Notes: generated from the sequence alone by a model not told the origin. A stretch of 64,000 nt of DNA from Paenibacillus sp. FSL R7-0337 (GCF_037969875.1 NZ_CP150218.1:7068001-7132000); one strand, 5' to 3'. Numbered from the stretch's first letter, positions 35,188 through 44,714 are shown. Made by a program: numbers and translations.

Positions 35188-36432
35188 TCAGAGCGGGGTC
35201 TTACTTTTGTTTCTTAGAGGACGGTCTGCGCCGCCCCCGAGGTCCAACAGATGCTTGGACAGGAAGCCGATGAAGGCCAGAATCGAGAAGCCGGTAGCGA
35301 CCAGATAGAAGATATTCCGGCCGGCGTCCTGGTAGATCAGCCCGCCGAAGGTACCGCTAAGCAGACCTGCGCCGCTGGACCATACAACGGTGAAGAGTGC
35401 CATTCCGGTTGCCCGCAGATGATCAGGGATGATCCGTGTGATGTAGCGGACGGCGGTTACATAATAGATGCCGAACGAAATACTGTGCATGGCCTGAATG
35501 GCAACCACGGTACCCGGCTCCTGGGCCAGCGACATGAACAGAAAGCGCAGCGTGAACATCAGGCTGGCAAAGGCGAGCAGCGGCAGCTCCTTGAACTTGT
35601 CGCCATATCTGCTGAGGAGGAAGAAGATGGGGATCTCACTGAGCGCGGAAGCCAGCAGCGCCCAGCCCACGATCTCATCTCCTGCATTCATGCCCTTGAG
35701 GCTGATCGTCAGGAAGGCCTCGTTCATCCGGTAGCCGATGGCAAGCAGGAAGACAGAGCCGAAGAACCACAGCACTTCCTTTTGCAGCAGAATCTCCCGG
35801 AGTCCGGAGCCCTTCAGCGGTTTGTCCATAGACTCCTTGTCTACAGAGAGTGGTGCCGCTTCGGTTCGCTTCACATCCTTCAGCCCAATCGTAATCAGAA
35901 GCGCAGTTACGACAATCACAATACAAATCGCTACGCTGTACTGAGGTCCCAGTGTTCTGAGTACATAGCCGATTGTAAGGGCGAAGAAGGAGTATCCGAG
36001 CGAACCGAATACACGGATGGTGATGAAATTCCGTCCGTGGCGCTGGGCAATTTTGATAGCCATCGTATCTGCCAGTGGAAAAACAGGGTAATAGAAGAAA
36101 TAGAAAAAGGACAAAATAAGCATGACACTAGAAAAATCGGTGGCTCTGGCCAGAATAATGGCGGTAATCAGCTGGCCTCCAAGCAGGAGGGCCATAATCT
36201 TACGGACGGTACCCAGCCGGTCGCTTATCATACTCCAAAACAGATTAGAGAGAATCGAGATTAGCGGGCCTACGGAGTAGAGCAGACCCATTTGCGGACT
36301 GCTGAAGCCCAGGTGGGCATAAAATAACGGGAAATAAGAAACAACCAGCACACTGGTGCCGTACAGCGTAAACATAAAGGATCGCAGCCAGTTTTGATCA
36401 CTGTATTGGCCGCCGCTCCGCCTCGCATTCAT
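35188..36432 (-). CDS. MFS transporter (MFS_1-like/HcaT-LacY group)
   Basis: 414 residues from ATG 36432, about 8 bases after AAAGGAG; the open frame continues further upstream but that part overlaps the divergent ytpB start and lacks a ribosome site. Twelve membrane segments are expected. SMISDRLGTVRKIMALLLGG corresponds to MFS motif A, and HLRATGMALFTVVWSSGAG resembles the nucleoside/phenylpropionate proton symporters. The substrate is unknown. Confidence 0.85.
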   Translation of the reverse strand: MNARRSGGQYSDQNWLRSFMFTLYGTSVLVVSYFPLFYAHLGFSSPQMGLLYSVGPLISILSNLFWSMISDRLGTVRKIMALLLGGQLITAIILARATDFSSVMLILSFFYFFYYPVFPLADTMAIKIAQRHGRNFITIRVFGSLGYSFFALTIGYVLRTLGPQYSVAICIVIVVTALLITIGLKDVKRTEAAPLSVDKESMDKPLKGSGLREILLQKEVLWFFGSVFLLAIGYRMNEAFLTISLKGMNAGDEIVGWALLASALSEIPIFFLLSRYGDKFKELPLLAFASLMFTLRFLFMSLAQEPGTVVAIQAMHSISFGIYYVTAVRYITRIIPDHLRATGMALFTVVWSSGAGLLSGTFGGLIYQDAGRNIFYLVATGFSILAFIGFLSKHLLDLGGGADRPLRNKSKTPL

Positions 36433-36610
36433 GATTGTGCACTCCTTTGGAATATAGAAAAGTATAGTATAGCATAAAGCGGAGAGGCCGGGGGTTTCGT
36501 AAAATATCGATTTTCTGAATCTTTCAAGAGTTTGCGAAAGTGATTTTGTTGTTTGTACAAATCCGCTCTGCATATTATAATAATCATGATTTGGATAAGG
36601 AGACAACAAT

Positions 36611-37708
36611 GTGGAGGCACTGTCATTGAATGAATTTGAGCAAGGCCGTAACCGTAGTCCGCGCGGTCCTATTGGACTCATGAAGAGGGTCTATAAGTAC
36701 GTGCTGCCGGAAGTGCGATCATGTCTCGATTTCTGGCGCAAGGATGCAGAAGGAATTCCCGATCCCGAGCTCCGCAAGCAAGCGCTTGCCAGCATTGAAA
36801 CGAAGCAGTTTCATTGCGAAGGCGGCGGAATCTATGCCGCCGGCAATTTGTCGATGAGACATATACTGATTCCGCTAATTGTTGCTTATCAGACGATCAG
36901 TGATTATTTGGACAACCTGTGTGACCGCAGTACTTCGCTGGACCCGGCTGATTTCCGGCTGCTGCATAAGTCCATGCTGGATGCTGTTACCCCTGGTGCA
37001 GAGCCTGTGAACTACTACGCGCTGCGGATGGAACAGAATGACGGAGGATACCTGCACAGACTGGTCCGCAAATGCCAGGAGATGACCTCCCGGCTACCCG
37101 GGTACGGCGCTGCTGCTGAAGAGGTCTATAATCTGGCTGTATTGTATACCGATCTTCAGGTATATAAGCACATTCACCCGGAGCTCCGGGAAGCTGCCCT
37201 CAAGGAATGGTGGGAGAAGGAGGGGCACCGGGCGCCTCATCTCCAGTGGAATGAATTCGCGGCCGCAACCGGTTCAACTCTGGGCGTATTTATGCTTTTT
37301 CTGGCGTCCTGTGATCCTAAGCTAAGTACAGTGGCATCATCATCCATTCGTGCTGCTTATTTTCCGCATGTGTGCGGTCTGCATATCATGCTGGATTATC
37401 TGATTGACCAGGATGAAGACCGGGCCGGCGGTGATCTCAATTTCTGCAATTATTATGAGAATACGGATATGATGCTGAACCGGATCGCTTCCATTGTGGA
37501 GTGGGCCCGCAAGGATGTCCGGAGTCTTCCCGAGAACTCCATGCACCGTATGATCATCGAAGGACTGCTGGCACTGTATTTATCCGATCCCAAGGTTAGT
37601 GAGCAGCGGGAGGTCCGCTCGGTATCCCGGAGGCTGATGAAGAATAGTCCGCTGACCAGACTCTTCTTCTTCGTCAACAGCCGCTGGATACGCAAACACA
37701 TGTATTAG
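36611..37708 (+). CDS. ytpB: Tetraprenyl-beta-curcumene synthase (YtpB, DUF2600)
   Basis: 365 residues from GTG 36611, eight bases after AAGGAG, the same size as Bacillus YtpB. Asp-rich segments ISDYLDNLCDR and MLDYLIDQDEDRAGGD likely bind the diphosphate through magnesium, as expected for this all-helical terpene synthase that cyclises tetraprenyl diphosphate to a C35 terpene found in spores. There is no ytpA-like neighbour here; pfkA follows 64 bases later with its own ribosome site. Confidence 0.9.
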   Translation: MEALSLNEFEQGRNRSPRGPIGLMKRVYKYVLPEVRSCLDFWRKDAEGIPDPELRKQALASIETKQFHCEGGGIYAAGNLSMRHILIPLIVAYQTISDYLDNLCDRSTSLDPADFRLLHKSMLDAVTPGAEPVNYYALRMEQNDGGYLHRLVRKCQEMTSRLPGYGAAAEEVYNLAVLYTDLQVYKHIHPELREAALKEWWEKEGHRAPHLQWNEFAAATGSTLGVFMLFLASCDPKLSTVASSSIRAAYFPHVCGLHIMLDYLIDQDEDRAGGDLNFCNYYENTDMMLNRIASIVEWARKDVRSLPENSMHRMIIEGLLALYLSDPKVSEQREVRSVSRRLMKNSPLTRLFFFVNSRWIRKHMY

Positions 37709-37772
37709 ATGCTGCTGGGTCTTCTTCGGGTAAGGGGAGAAACCGGCACAAATTTAAGGAGGAACTAACAGA

Positions 37773-38744
37773 ATGTCAAACGTAAAAAAAATCGCAGTAT
37801 TAACCAGCGGTGGAGACTCCCAGGGGATGAACGCCGCAGTGCGTGCGGTTGTCCGCAGCGCGATCTACTTTGGAATTGAGGTATTCGGCATTCAGCGCGG
37901 GTATCAGGGCCTCTTGAACCGTGACATTTTCCCGATGGATCTGCGCAGTGTCGGAGATATCATCCAGCGCGGAGGTACCGTTCTGCAGTCTGCACGTTGT
38001 CTGGAATTCATGAAGCCGGAAGGCCAGCAGAAGGGTGCTGACATTCTGAATGAGCTCGGCATCGACGGTCTGGTTGTTATCGGCGGAGACGGCTCTTATC
38101 ATGGCGCCAACAAGCTCAGCAAGCTGGGAATCAAGACGATGGCTCTTCCGGGAACCATTGATAATGATATCTCTTTCACGGATTACACGATTGGATTCGA
38201 TACGGCCGTAGGCGTGGTCGTGGATGCGATCAATAAACTGCGCGACACCATGTCTTCCCATGAACGTTCATCCATCGTGGAGGTTATGGGCCGTCACTGC
38301 GGGGACATCGCCCTGCATGCGGGTCTTGCTTCCGGGGCGGAGACGATTCTGGTGCCGGAAATGCCTTATGATCTGAATGAGGTAGCAGACCGGATGAAGG
38401 ATAATTTCGCACGCGGCAAACGTCACAGTATTGTCATTGTGGCTGAAGGCGTCGGCAAGGGTGAGGATGTTGCTCAGGCGCTCAAAGACCGCCATGCTTC
38501 CCTGGATGCCCGTGTTACGGTTCTGGGACATATTCAGCGCGGGGGTACTCCAACTCCGGGAGACCGTAACCTTGCCAGCCGTCTGGCTGATTTCGCGGTC
38601 CGCAAGCTGATTGAAGGCGAATCAGACAAGGCATGCGGGATTATTAAAGGGGAACTGGTTCTTACTGATATCGACAAGGTAGTGAACACGAAGAAAGATT
38701 TCAATATCGAGCTGTATGAATTGGCTTCCCGTCTATCCCAGTAA
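37773..38744 (+). CDS. pfkA: ATP-dependent 6-phosphofructokinase
   Basis: 323 residues. Glycolysis step fructose 6-phosphate to fructose 1,6-bisphosphate. GGDGSYHGA is the ATP loop, PGTIDNDI carries the catalytic Asp, MGRHCGDIALHAGLA and GHIQRGGTPT are substrate and effector blocks. The first ATP motif reads SGGDSQGMNAA rather than the usual GGDAPGMN, a small change also possible in related bacteria. AAGGAGG lies before ATG. Confidence 0.96.
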   Translation: MSNVKKIAVLTSGGDSQGMNAAVRAVVRSAIYFGIEVFGIQRGYQGLLNRDIFPMDLRSVGDIIQRGGTVLQSARCLEFMKPEGQQKGADILNELGIDGLVVIGGDGSYHGANKLSKLGIKTMALPGTIDNDISFTDYTIGFDTAVGVVVDAINKLRDTMSSHERSSIVEVMGRHCGDIALHAGLASGAETILVPEMPYDLNEVADRMKDNFARGKRHSIVIVAEGVGKGEDVAQALKDRHASLDARVTVLGHIQRGGTPTPGDRNLASRLADFAVRKLIEGESDKACGIIKGELVLTDIDKVVNTKKDFNIELYELASRLSQ

Positions 38745-38779
38745 CAACTCCAAGAATTCATCCAATCTCCATTTCTTAG

Positions 38780-38826
38780 CGGAGCAGTCATCCTTCCATT
38801 ACCGGAAGAGACTGTTCCGTTTTTTG
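38780..38826 (+). terminator. Terminator after pfkA
   Basis: CGGAGCAGTC (38780-38789) pairs with GACTGTTCCG (38810-38819) with one G-T wobble, then a T run. Confidence 0.88.
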
Positions 38827-38828
38827 GC

Positions 38829-38876
38829 TTGACTATATACCCCCACCCGTATATTATAATACCCATAGGGGTATAC
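38829..38876 (+). promoter_or_regulatory. Promoter with CstR/CsoR-type operator dyads
   Basis: The -35 is TTGACT (38829-38834); the -10 is TATTAT (38852-38857, 17-base spacer) or TATAAT (38855-38860). Two GC-cored dyads overlap it: TATACCCCCACCCGTATA (38835-38852) and ATACCCATAGGGGTAT (38859-38874). These resemble the ATACCCC/GGGGTAT operators of the CsoR/CstR family, whose member is encoded two genes downstream. Confidence 0.8.
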
Positions 38877-38894
38877 AAATGGGAGGGAAATAAT

Positions 38895-41381
38895 ATGAGC
38901 AGAACTATAGTCATTATCGGCGGAGTTGCCGGAGGGGCATCCGCTGCAGCACGCTTAAGAAGACTGAACGAAGAAGACAACATTATAATTTTAGAGCGGG
39001 GAGAGCATGTTTCTTTTGCCAACTGCGGCTTGCCTTATTATATTGGAGAGACTATTGATTCAAGAGATAAGCTGTTCCTGCAGACACCGGCTGGTATACA
39101 GGCGCGCTTTAATATCGATGTGAGAATCTTCACCGAGGCAACGGCGATTGACCGTGAACGCAAGCAGGTACATTGCCGCAATGTTACAACAGGTGAAACG
39201 CTGCACATTCCATATGATATTGTAGTGCTCTCTCCGGGGGCGAAGCCTATCGTTCCGCCGTTTCCCGGAATCGCTGAGGCGGATAACCTGTTTACACTAA
39301 GGAATATTCCGGATACAGACCGTATCAAGGCATATGTGGACAGCCGTCACCCCCGGCATGCCACTGTAATTGGAGCAGGTTTTATCGGTCTTGAAATGGC
39401 TGAGAATCTCCGGGAACGGGGGCTTGCCGTAACCGTAATTGACCGGGGACAGCAGATTCTGAACCCGCTTGACCTGGAGATGGTTCGTCCGCTGGAGGAG
39501 CATATGCGTCTGCATGGGGTAGAGCTGCGGCTGAATGAGGGCGTAGAGGCTTTTGAACAACAAGGCCGTCTGGTTCGTCTCTCCTCAGGCGGGGAGCTTA
39601 GCACGGATATGGTTATTCTGGCGATTGGGGTCAGTCCTGAGAATGACCTGGCACGAAGCTGTGGACTTGAGCTGGGCATCCGCGGGGCGGTTAAGGTGAA
39701 TGCTTCACTGCAGACGAGTGATCCGGCTATCTATGCTGTTGGAGATGTCATTGAAGTGAAGGACCGTGTTCAGGGGTTCGATACCATGGTGTCCCTTGCC
39801 TGGGGTGCCAACCGTCAGGGGCGTTTGGCCGCTGATCATATCAATGGCCGGGAAGCCTCGTATACAGGAGCATTAGGTACTGCGATTATCAAGCTCTTCG
39901 ATATGACTGCTGCACTGACCGGAAATAATGAGAAGACGCTTAGTTCACTGGGCGTTCCCTTTGAAGCTGTGCATATCCATCCGAATTCCCACGCCGGCTA
40001 CTACCCCGGTGCTGCACCGATAGCGCTCAAGCTGCTGTTCAACCCGCAGTCCGGAGAGATATATGGAGCGCAGGCGGTCGGCAGTGCCGGTGTCGATAAA
40101 AGAATAGATGTCATTGCCACCGCTATCCGCAGCAAGCTTAAGGCTGATGAGCTGGCGGATCTGGAGCTGGCGTATGCGCCGCCCTATTCCTCAGCCAAAG
40201 ATCCGGTCAATATGGCGGGCTATGTGGCCTCCAATCTGATGGAAGGACTCGTCCGCAATCTGCAATGGCATGAAGTGGATGAATTCACCCGCACTGGCGG
40301 CCTTATCATTGATGTCAGAGACGAAATAGAGCGGGTAGCCGGTTATATCCCCGGTTCTATCAATATTCCGCTGGCTGAGCTGAGAGAACGGCTTACAGAG
40401 ATTCCGGGGGATCAGGAGATCGCCGTATCCTGTCAGGTAGGGCTGCGCGGCTACATTGCTGCCCGGATGTTAACCCAATATGGATTTGCAGTACGAAACG
40501 TTGACGGAGGCTACAAAACATATGCAGCCATGGTAAGGGGGAATCAGACTGGCAATCCGGGAAAGCCAGAGGTGCCAGCCTTGAAGTTGAAGGAACAGCC
40601 CCAAGCAAGTATAGTCCGCGAGCAGGAACAACTTAGCAGTAAACCGCGTCTTGTGCTGGATGCTTGCGGACTACAGTGCCCAGGACCTATACTTAAAGTA
40701 TATGAAACCGTGAATGCAATGGAGGAAGGCCAGCAGGTAGAGATTCTTGCTACAGATTTTGGATTCGCTGCTGATATAGGGCAGTGGTGCAGCAAGACTC
40801 ACAACACTCTGGAATCGGTGGATGTCTCCGGCGGCAAGGTGAGGGCACTGGTACGCAAAGGACAAGACCTGTCGGACAGCACCGGCGTTCAGGCCGCGCA
40901 GACAGCGGTCGACGAAGGGACAACGATGGTTGTATTCAGCGGCGATCTGGACAAATCCATTGCCTCGTTCATTATTGCTATAGGTGCCGCATCGATGGGC
41001 AAGCAGGTCACCATGTTCTTTACCTTCTGGGGGCTGAATGTTCTTCGGCGCGCGCAGTCTCCGCAGGTGAAGAAGTCGGGTCTTGAGACCATGTTTGGCA
41101 TGATGATGCCTAAGGGGACACGCAAGCTTCCTTTATCCAGAATGAATATGGGCGGGCTCGGTGCCAAAATGATCCGGTATACGATGCGCCACAAAAATGT
41201 AGATTCCCTGGAACAGCTTATGCAGGCGGCTATGAATGCCGGGGTGAAGCTAATGGCCTGTACGATGAGTATGGACATCATGGGGATTAAGCAGGAAGAA
41301 CTGATCGAAGGTGTAGACTTCGGCGGTGTTGCCAGCTATCTTGGAGCTGCCGAGGACTCCGGCGTGAATTTATTCATCTAG
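38895..41381 (+). CDS. CoA-disulfide reductase - rhodanese - TusA - DsrE fusion protein
   Basis: 828 residues from ATG 38895 (GGGAGGG upstream). Order: FAD/NAD disulfide reductase (about 1-445) with IIGGVAGGASAAAR and active Cys44 in SFANCGLPYY; rhodanese (about 455-545) with Cys513 in SCQVGLRGY; TusA-like domain (about 583-660) with CGLQCPGP (Cys591, Cys595); and a DsrE/DsrF-like domain (about 675-828) with Cys789 in MACTMSMD. All four are sulfur-transfer or persulfide units, so this protein likely reduces CoA or low-molecular persulfides and passes sulfane sulfur along its own chain. It is controlled by the CstR-type gene that follows. Confidence 0.92.
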   Translation: MSRTIVIIGGVAGGASAAARLRRLNEEDNIIILERGEHVSFANCGLPYYIGETIDSRDKLFLQTPAGIQARFNIDVRIFTEATAIDRERKQVHCRNVTTGETLHIPYDIVVLSPGAKPIVPPFPGIAEADNLFTLRNIPDTDRIKAYVDSRHPRHATVIGAGFIGLEMAENLRERGLAVTVIDRGQQILNPLDLEMVRPLEEHMRLHGVELRLNEGVEAFEQQGRLVRLSSGGELSTDMVILAIGVSPENDLARSCGLELGIRGAVKVNASLQTSDPAIYAVGDVIEVKDRVQGFDTMVSLAWGANRQGRLAADHINGREASYTGALGTAIIKLFDMTAALTGNNEKTLSSLGVPFEAVHIHPNSHAGYYPGAAPIALKLLFNPQSGEIYGAQAVGSAGVDKRIDVIATAIRSKLKADELADLELAYAPPYSSAKDPVNMAGYVASNLMEGLVRNLQWHEVDEFTRTGGLIIDVRDEIERVAGYIPGSINIPLAELRERLTEIPGDQEIAVSCQVGLRGYIAARMLTQYGFAVRNVDGGYKTYAAMVRGNQTGNPGKPEVPALKLKEQPQASIVREQEQLSSKPRLVLDACGLQCPGPILKVYETVNAMEEGQQVEILATDFGFAADIGQWCSKTHNTLESVDVSGGKVRALVRKGQDLSDSTGVQAAQTAVDEGTTMVVFSGDLDKSIASFIIAIGAASMGKQVTMFFTFWGLNVLRRAQSPQVKKSGLETMFGMMMPKGTRKLPLSRMNMGGLGAKMIRYTMRHKNVDSLEQLMQAAMNAGVKLMACTMSMDIMGIKQEELIEGVDFGGVASYLGAAEDSGVNLFI

Positions 41382-41397
41382 AGGGGGCTGATTGACA

Positions 41398-41658
41398 GTG
41401 GAATATGATAAAGCTATTACCAACCGGTTGAAGCGTATCGAAGGTCAGGTAAGAGGAGTGCTGGGGATGCTGGAGGAAGGCAAGGATTGCCGTGAGATTG
41501 TCAATCAACTGACTGCGATCCGGACAGCCGTAGACCGCTCTATTGGTGCAGTGATCGGAGACAATCTGGAGCACTGTATCCAGGAAGAGCTGGCGAAGGG
41601 GAATTCTCCTGAACACGTGATTAAGGAAGCGGTAGATCTGCTTGTAAAAAGCCGGTGA
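41398..41658 (+). CDS. cstR: CstR-type persulfide-sensing repressor (CsoR/FrmR family)
   Basis: 86 residues from GTG 41398, about 10 bases after GAGGGGG; a TTG at 41392 is closer than usual. With this start the cysteines fall at 31 (GKDCRE) and 60 (EHCIQE), the positions used by S. aureus CstR, also 86 residues. The His two turns before the second Cys that copper-sensing CsoR needs is Asn56 here, which argues for sulfide/persulfide sensing rather than copper. It lies 16 bases after the sulfur-transfer fusion and should repress the shared promoter at 38829. Confidence 0.9.
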   Translation: MEYDKAITNRLKRIEGQVRGVLGMLEEGKDCREIVNQLTAIRTAVDRSIGAVIGDNLEHCIQEELAKGNSPEHVIKEAVDLLVKSR

Positions 41659-41663
41659 TGAAG

Positions 41664-41710
41664 AACAGCCACAGACGAAGGGGATCTCCCGAATGTCTGT
41701 GGCTGTTTTT
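41664..41710. terminator. Bidirectional terminator between cstR and the MATE gene
   Basis: AACAGCCACAGAC (41664-41676) pairs perfectly with GTCTGTGGCTGTT (41695-41707), then T residues. Confidence 0.9.
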
Positions 41711-41768
41711 ATTCAAATATAAGAATTGAAGTATACATTCAAGCTGTAGCTGCACTTTGCGGGGGGAC

Positions 41769-43130
41769 TTATGCCTTCTCCGGGGCGAATCTGCGCTGCA
41801 CCCTGACGAGCCGGGCCAGCAGCAGAATTGCGCCGATTCCAAGGCCGGTAATGAGTCCAATCCAGTAGCCGTAGGCCCCAAGCTCAGTATAAGTGGCGAG
41901 CAGGTATCCGACGGGCAGGCCGATCACCCAATAAGCAATGAAGCAGATGACGAACGCTGGATTAACATCCTTATATCCCCGCAGCACGCCTTGGGTGGGG
42001 GTTGCGATGGCATCGGAGATCTGGAAGAAGATCGCGTAGATCAGGAAATGCTTGATCAGCGAGATAACCTCTTGGTCATCCGAATACAGTCCGGCGACAT
42101 GATTCCCGGCGAAGATAAGCACCAGTGCTGTGAGCAGGGAGAGGACAGCCGCCGTACCAATGCCCATAATGCCATACTGGCGCGCGTCCTTCAGCCGGCC
42201 GGAGCCGTTCTCGAAGCCGACGAGAATCGTCAGACTCATACAGATGCTCAGCGGAATCATATAGAGGGTGGAGGCGAAGTTAATGGCGGCCTGATGGGCA
42301 GCGATTGTAATCGTATCGAAGCGGCTCATCAGCAGAGTTACAGCCGAGAACACCGCCGTCTCGAAAAAGATCGAAAAGCCGATAGGCACACCAATCTTCA
42401 GCAGCTCCTTGAGGCTTACCAGGGACAGCGCGTGAAATTTACGGAAAATCTGCAGGTTACGGAAAGGCTCGGCCCGGTAGACGAAGATTAGGGCAATCAG
42501 AAAGATGACCCAGTACGTGATTGCAGAGGCTACGCCTGCGCCTACTCCGCCAAGGCGGGGGAAGCCAAAGTTGCCGAAGATCAGCAGATAGTTAAGCCCC
42601 ACATTGATCGGCAAGGCAATCAGGGTGATGAACATGGAGACGCGGGTCTGACCCAGGGCATCAATACAGCTACGGACAACGGTATAGCCGAACAGCGGGA
42701 TAACGCCGAAGGAGATGGCACCGAGGAAGCGGAAGGCAATATCGCGTACCGCAGGCTCCAGATTCATGAAATTCAGGATCGGTGTTAGAGCGAGGCTGCC
42801 AAGAATCAGCACGAGCACCGATACGATAAGGGAGAGCCAAATGCCCTGCATCACCTGGTTGGCCACATCCTTGTCCCGCTTGCTGCCGAGGAGATGAGAC
42901 ACAATGGGTGTGATCCCCATAAGAATACCGCTGAGGCCTGTCTGGATCGGAATCCACAGGCTTGTGCCGATGGCTACGCCGGCCAGATCATTCGTGCCGA
43001 ATTTGCCGGACATATTGGTGTCGAAGAAGGTAATGGCCGACAATGCAATCTGAGTAATCAGAATCGGAAGCAATATATGCAGGAATTGCCCGGCCTTTTG
43101 CTTAATGGAAGAAGTCTGTTTCATAATCAT
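41769..43130 (-). CDS. MATE-family multidrug efflux transporter
   Basis: 453 residues from ATG 43130 (43124 is also possible). Two homologous halves of six membrane segments each; ILITQIALSAITFFDTNMSG and the later IGVPIGFSIFFETAVFSAV align as the repeated first helices, each with the Pro/Asp or Glu positions of NorM-type exporters. It exports cationic compounds in exchange for sodium or protons. It converges on cstR through a shared terminator. Substrate unknown. Confidence 0.92.
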   Translation of the reverse strand: MIMKQTSSIKQKAGQFLHILLPILITQIALSAITFFDTNMSGKFGTNDLAGVAIGTSLWIPIQTGLSGILMGITPIVSHLLGSKRDKDVANQVMQGIWLSLIVSVLVLILGSLALTPILNFMNLEPAVRDIAFRFLGAISFGVIPLFGYTVVRSCIDALGQTRVSMFITLIALPINVGLNYLLIFGNFGFPRLGGVGAGVASAITYWVIFLIALIFVYRAEPFRNLQIFRKFHALSLVSLKELLKIGVPIGFSIFFETAVFSAVTLLMSRFDTITIAAHQAAINFASTLYMIPLSICMSLTILVGFENGSGRLKDARQYGIMGIGTAAVLSLLTALVLIFAGNHVAGLYSDDQEVISLIKHFLIYAIFFQISDAIATPTQGVLRGYKDVNPAFVICFIAYWVIGLPVGYLLATYTELGAYGYWIGLITGLGIGAILLLARLVRVQRRFAPEKA

Positions 43131-43171
43131 CAATGCCCCGTTATCTTTATTTTGAATACTTATATTCCCAG

Positions 43172-43196
43172 TAAAAAGCCCGGCAGCTGCCGGGCT
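43172..43196 (-). terminator. Terminator of the DUF4015 gene
   Basis: AGCCCGGCAG/CTGCCGGGCT (43177-43196) is a perfect palindrome, and TTTTT follows on the minus strand. Confidence 0.88.
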
Positions 43197-43243
43197 CTCT
43201 AATATAGTGCGGCTATGGATACATCCGGATAATTGCAGAAAGC

Positions 43244-44473
43244 TTATTGGTCGTACTTCACATCGGCAGTATAGCGGTTGTTGGCATTCCAGAGCAGGAA
43301 TTCGTCGATATTCTGATCCTTCAAGGCACGAATCTGATCTTCAACCTGCTTCTTGCCGTATTTGACATAATGCCCGCTGCCCAGCCAGCTGGCGGTGAAA
43401 TCCTGAATCCATGGGCGGATCACCGGTTTGTAGCTGCCTAGCGGATTCAGCTTCTTGTGCGTATCAACCATTGAGCCCTTAATGGTAGCATAAGGGTCTT
43501 TGTCCGGGTCCTTCACATCGAACCAGCCGGTGGAATAATGGCTCGGATAGACCATCGGGCTGATAACATCGACATTCTTGGAGATCTTCACGAAATCCTG
43601 GCCGATGCCTTCTGCGGCAGGTACCGAGGCGGCATAACCGAAGATATCTACAGAGATCCGAACTCCCAACGGTGCCAGCTCAGCTTTGGCATACTTGACA
43701 AAGTCGGCGATGATTTCCACGCGCGGTCTGTCGCTCTTCGTGTATTTCAGAGTGTCCGCACGCTTCTCGAAGCCTTCAGGGAAGCGTACATAGTCAAACT
43801 GGATTTCCTTGAACCCGAGCTTAACGGCCTCCTTGGCAATATCTACGTTATACTTCCACACATTTTCGTTATAAGGATTGACGAAGCTGTCTCCGCCTTT
43901 GTTGGCCCAGACAGAGCCGTCTTTGTTAACGAATGATAATTCCTTGTTCTTTTTGGCGAGCACTGAATCCTTGAAGACTACAATCCGCGCAATCGGGTAG
44001 ACATTATGCTCCTTCAGGCGGGTCATCAGCTTGTTGATATCCCCTATGAACGGCTGGGGATGTCCCATTTGCTGAAGCTCAGCATTGTCTGTCTTGTAGG
44101 TGATATATCCGGCATCATCCTTAATATCGATAACCATAGAGTTCAGCTCAGTCTTGTCCAACAGGGCAAGCAGAGTCTCCATCCGTGCGCCCCCGGCGCT
44201 GTAGGCAGTCACGTATATCCCCTTAACCTTGGGAGCATCCGGCTGCGGATCAGCAATACGTGCTGTCTCTGGCGATGCGCTTGGTGAAGGTGCAGGAGAG
44301 GCAGTGCCGCCTCCGTTCGGTGATGCTGCTGCGTCAGGATTCGTTGTGTGTTCTGCGACGATGGGGGGATTCATGGCGCCCTGCAGTACTGCTGCCACAT
44401 CGGCTTCATGTCCTTGATTCGGGACACCCACGCCTCCCAGTGCCATCATCAGTAAAGCCCAGGTGATATTCAT
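43244..44473 (-). CDS. Secreted or anchored DUF4015 glycoside hydrolase-like TIM-barrel protein
   Basis: 409 residues. A short hydrophobic N terminus (ITWALLMMALGGVGV) leads to about 60 residues rich in Pro, Ala and Ser, then the DUF4015 barrel from about residue 82 (VKGIYVTAYSAGG). Strand-end acids are seen in MVIDIKDD, IQFDYVRFPEG, SVDIFGY and SPMVYPSHY, as in putative glycosidases of this family. No activity is established for the family in general. A possible frameshifted small gene lies just upstream on the same strand. Confidence 0.85.
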   Translation of the reverse strand: MNITWALLMMALGGVGVPNQGHEADVAAVLQGAMNPPIVAEHTTNPDAAASPNGGGTASPAPSPSASPETARIADPQPDAPKVKGIYVTAYSAGGARMETLLALLDKTELNSMVIDIKDDAGYITYKTDNAELQQMGHPQPFIGDINKLMTRLKEHNVYPIARIVVFKDSVLAKKNKELSFVNKDGSVWANKGGDSFVNPYNENVWKYNVDIAKEAVKLGFKEIQFDYVRFPEGFEKRADTLKYTKSDRPRVEIIADFVKYAKAELAPLGVRISVDIFGYAASVPAAEGIGQDFVKISKNVDVISPMVYPSHYSTGWFDVKDPDKDPYATIKGSMVDTHKKLNPLGSYKPVIRPWIQDFTASWLGSGHYVKYGKKQVEDQIRALKDQNIDEFLLWNANNRYTADVKYDQ

Positions 44474-44476
44474 TTC

Positions 44477-44576
44477 TTATTCGCTCCCTTTATGTACATT
44501 CCTTATAAAGTATAAGGTAACGGATGCACCCAAAAAGAACAGACTTGTAACAATACCCGTAATTTTTTGATGTCAT
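44477..44576 (-). pseudogene. Possible small membrane peptide gene interrupted in an A6 tract
   Basis: On the minus strand ATG (44576) starts MTSK, and after six A residues the next frame reads ITGIVTSLFFLGASVTLYFI, then RNVHKGSE and TAA at 44477, three bases from the next gene. One base too many separates the two parts. Either a base error, a decayed gene, or slippage at the A tract; the hydrophobic reading may also be chance. Confidence 0.3.
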
Positions 44577-44631
44577 CTTTCCGCTCTTGTTGTTTATAAA
44601 CGGGATGTACAGATTTTGAACCGCTGAATAT

Positions 44632-44682
44632 AAAAGTAAATGCCGCCCCGGACTGGCACGAAGGCCAATGACCAGGGCGGCA
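44632..44682 (-). terminator. Hairpin after the 64-residue gene
   Basis: TGCCGCC (44641-44647) pairs with GGCGGCA (44676-44682), with further pairing inside, and a T-rich tail lies on the minus strand. Confidence 0.55.
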
Positions 44683-44714
44683 ACTATTACAACTTGCTCT
44701 TTAGGGCAGCTTGC

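Noticed and set aside
36433..36681. N-terminal extension of the MFS gene
   Set aside because: It would overlap the divergent ytpB start, has no ribosome site, and the ATG at 36432 has a good one and begins a normal MFS N terminus.
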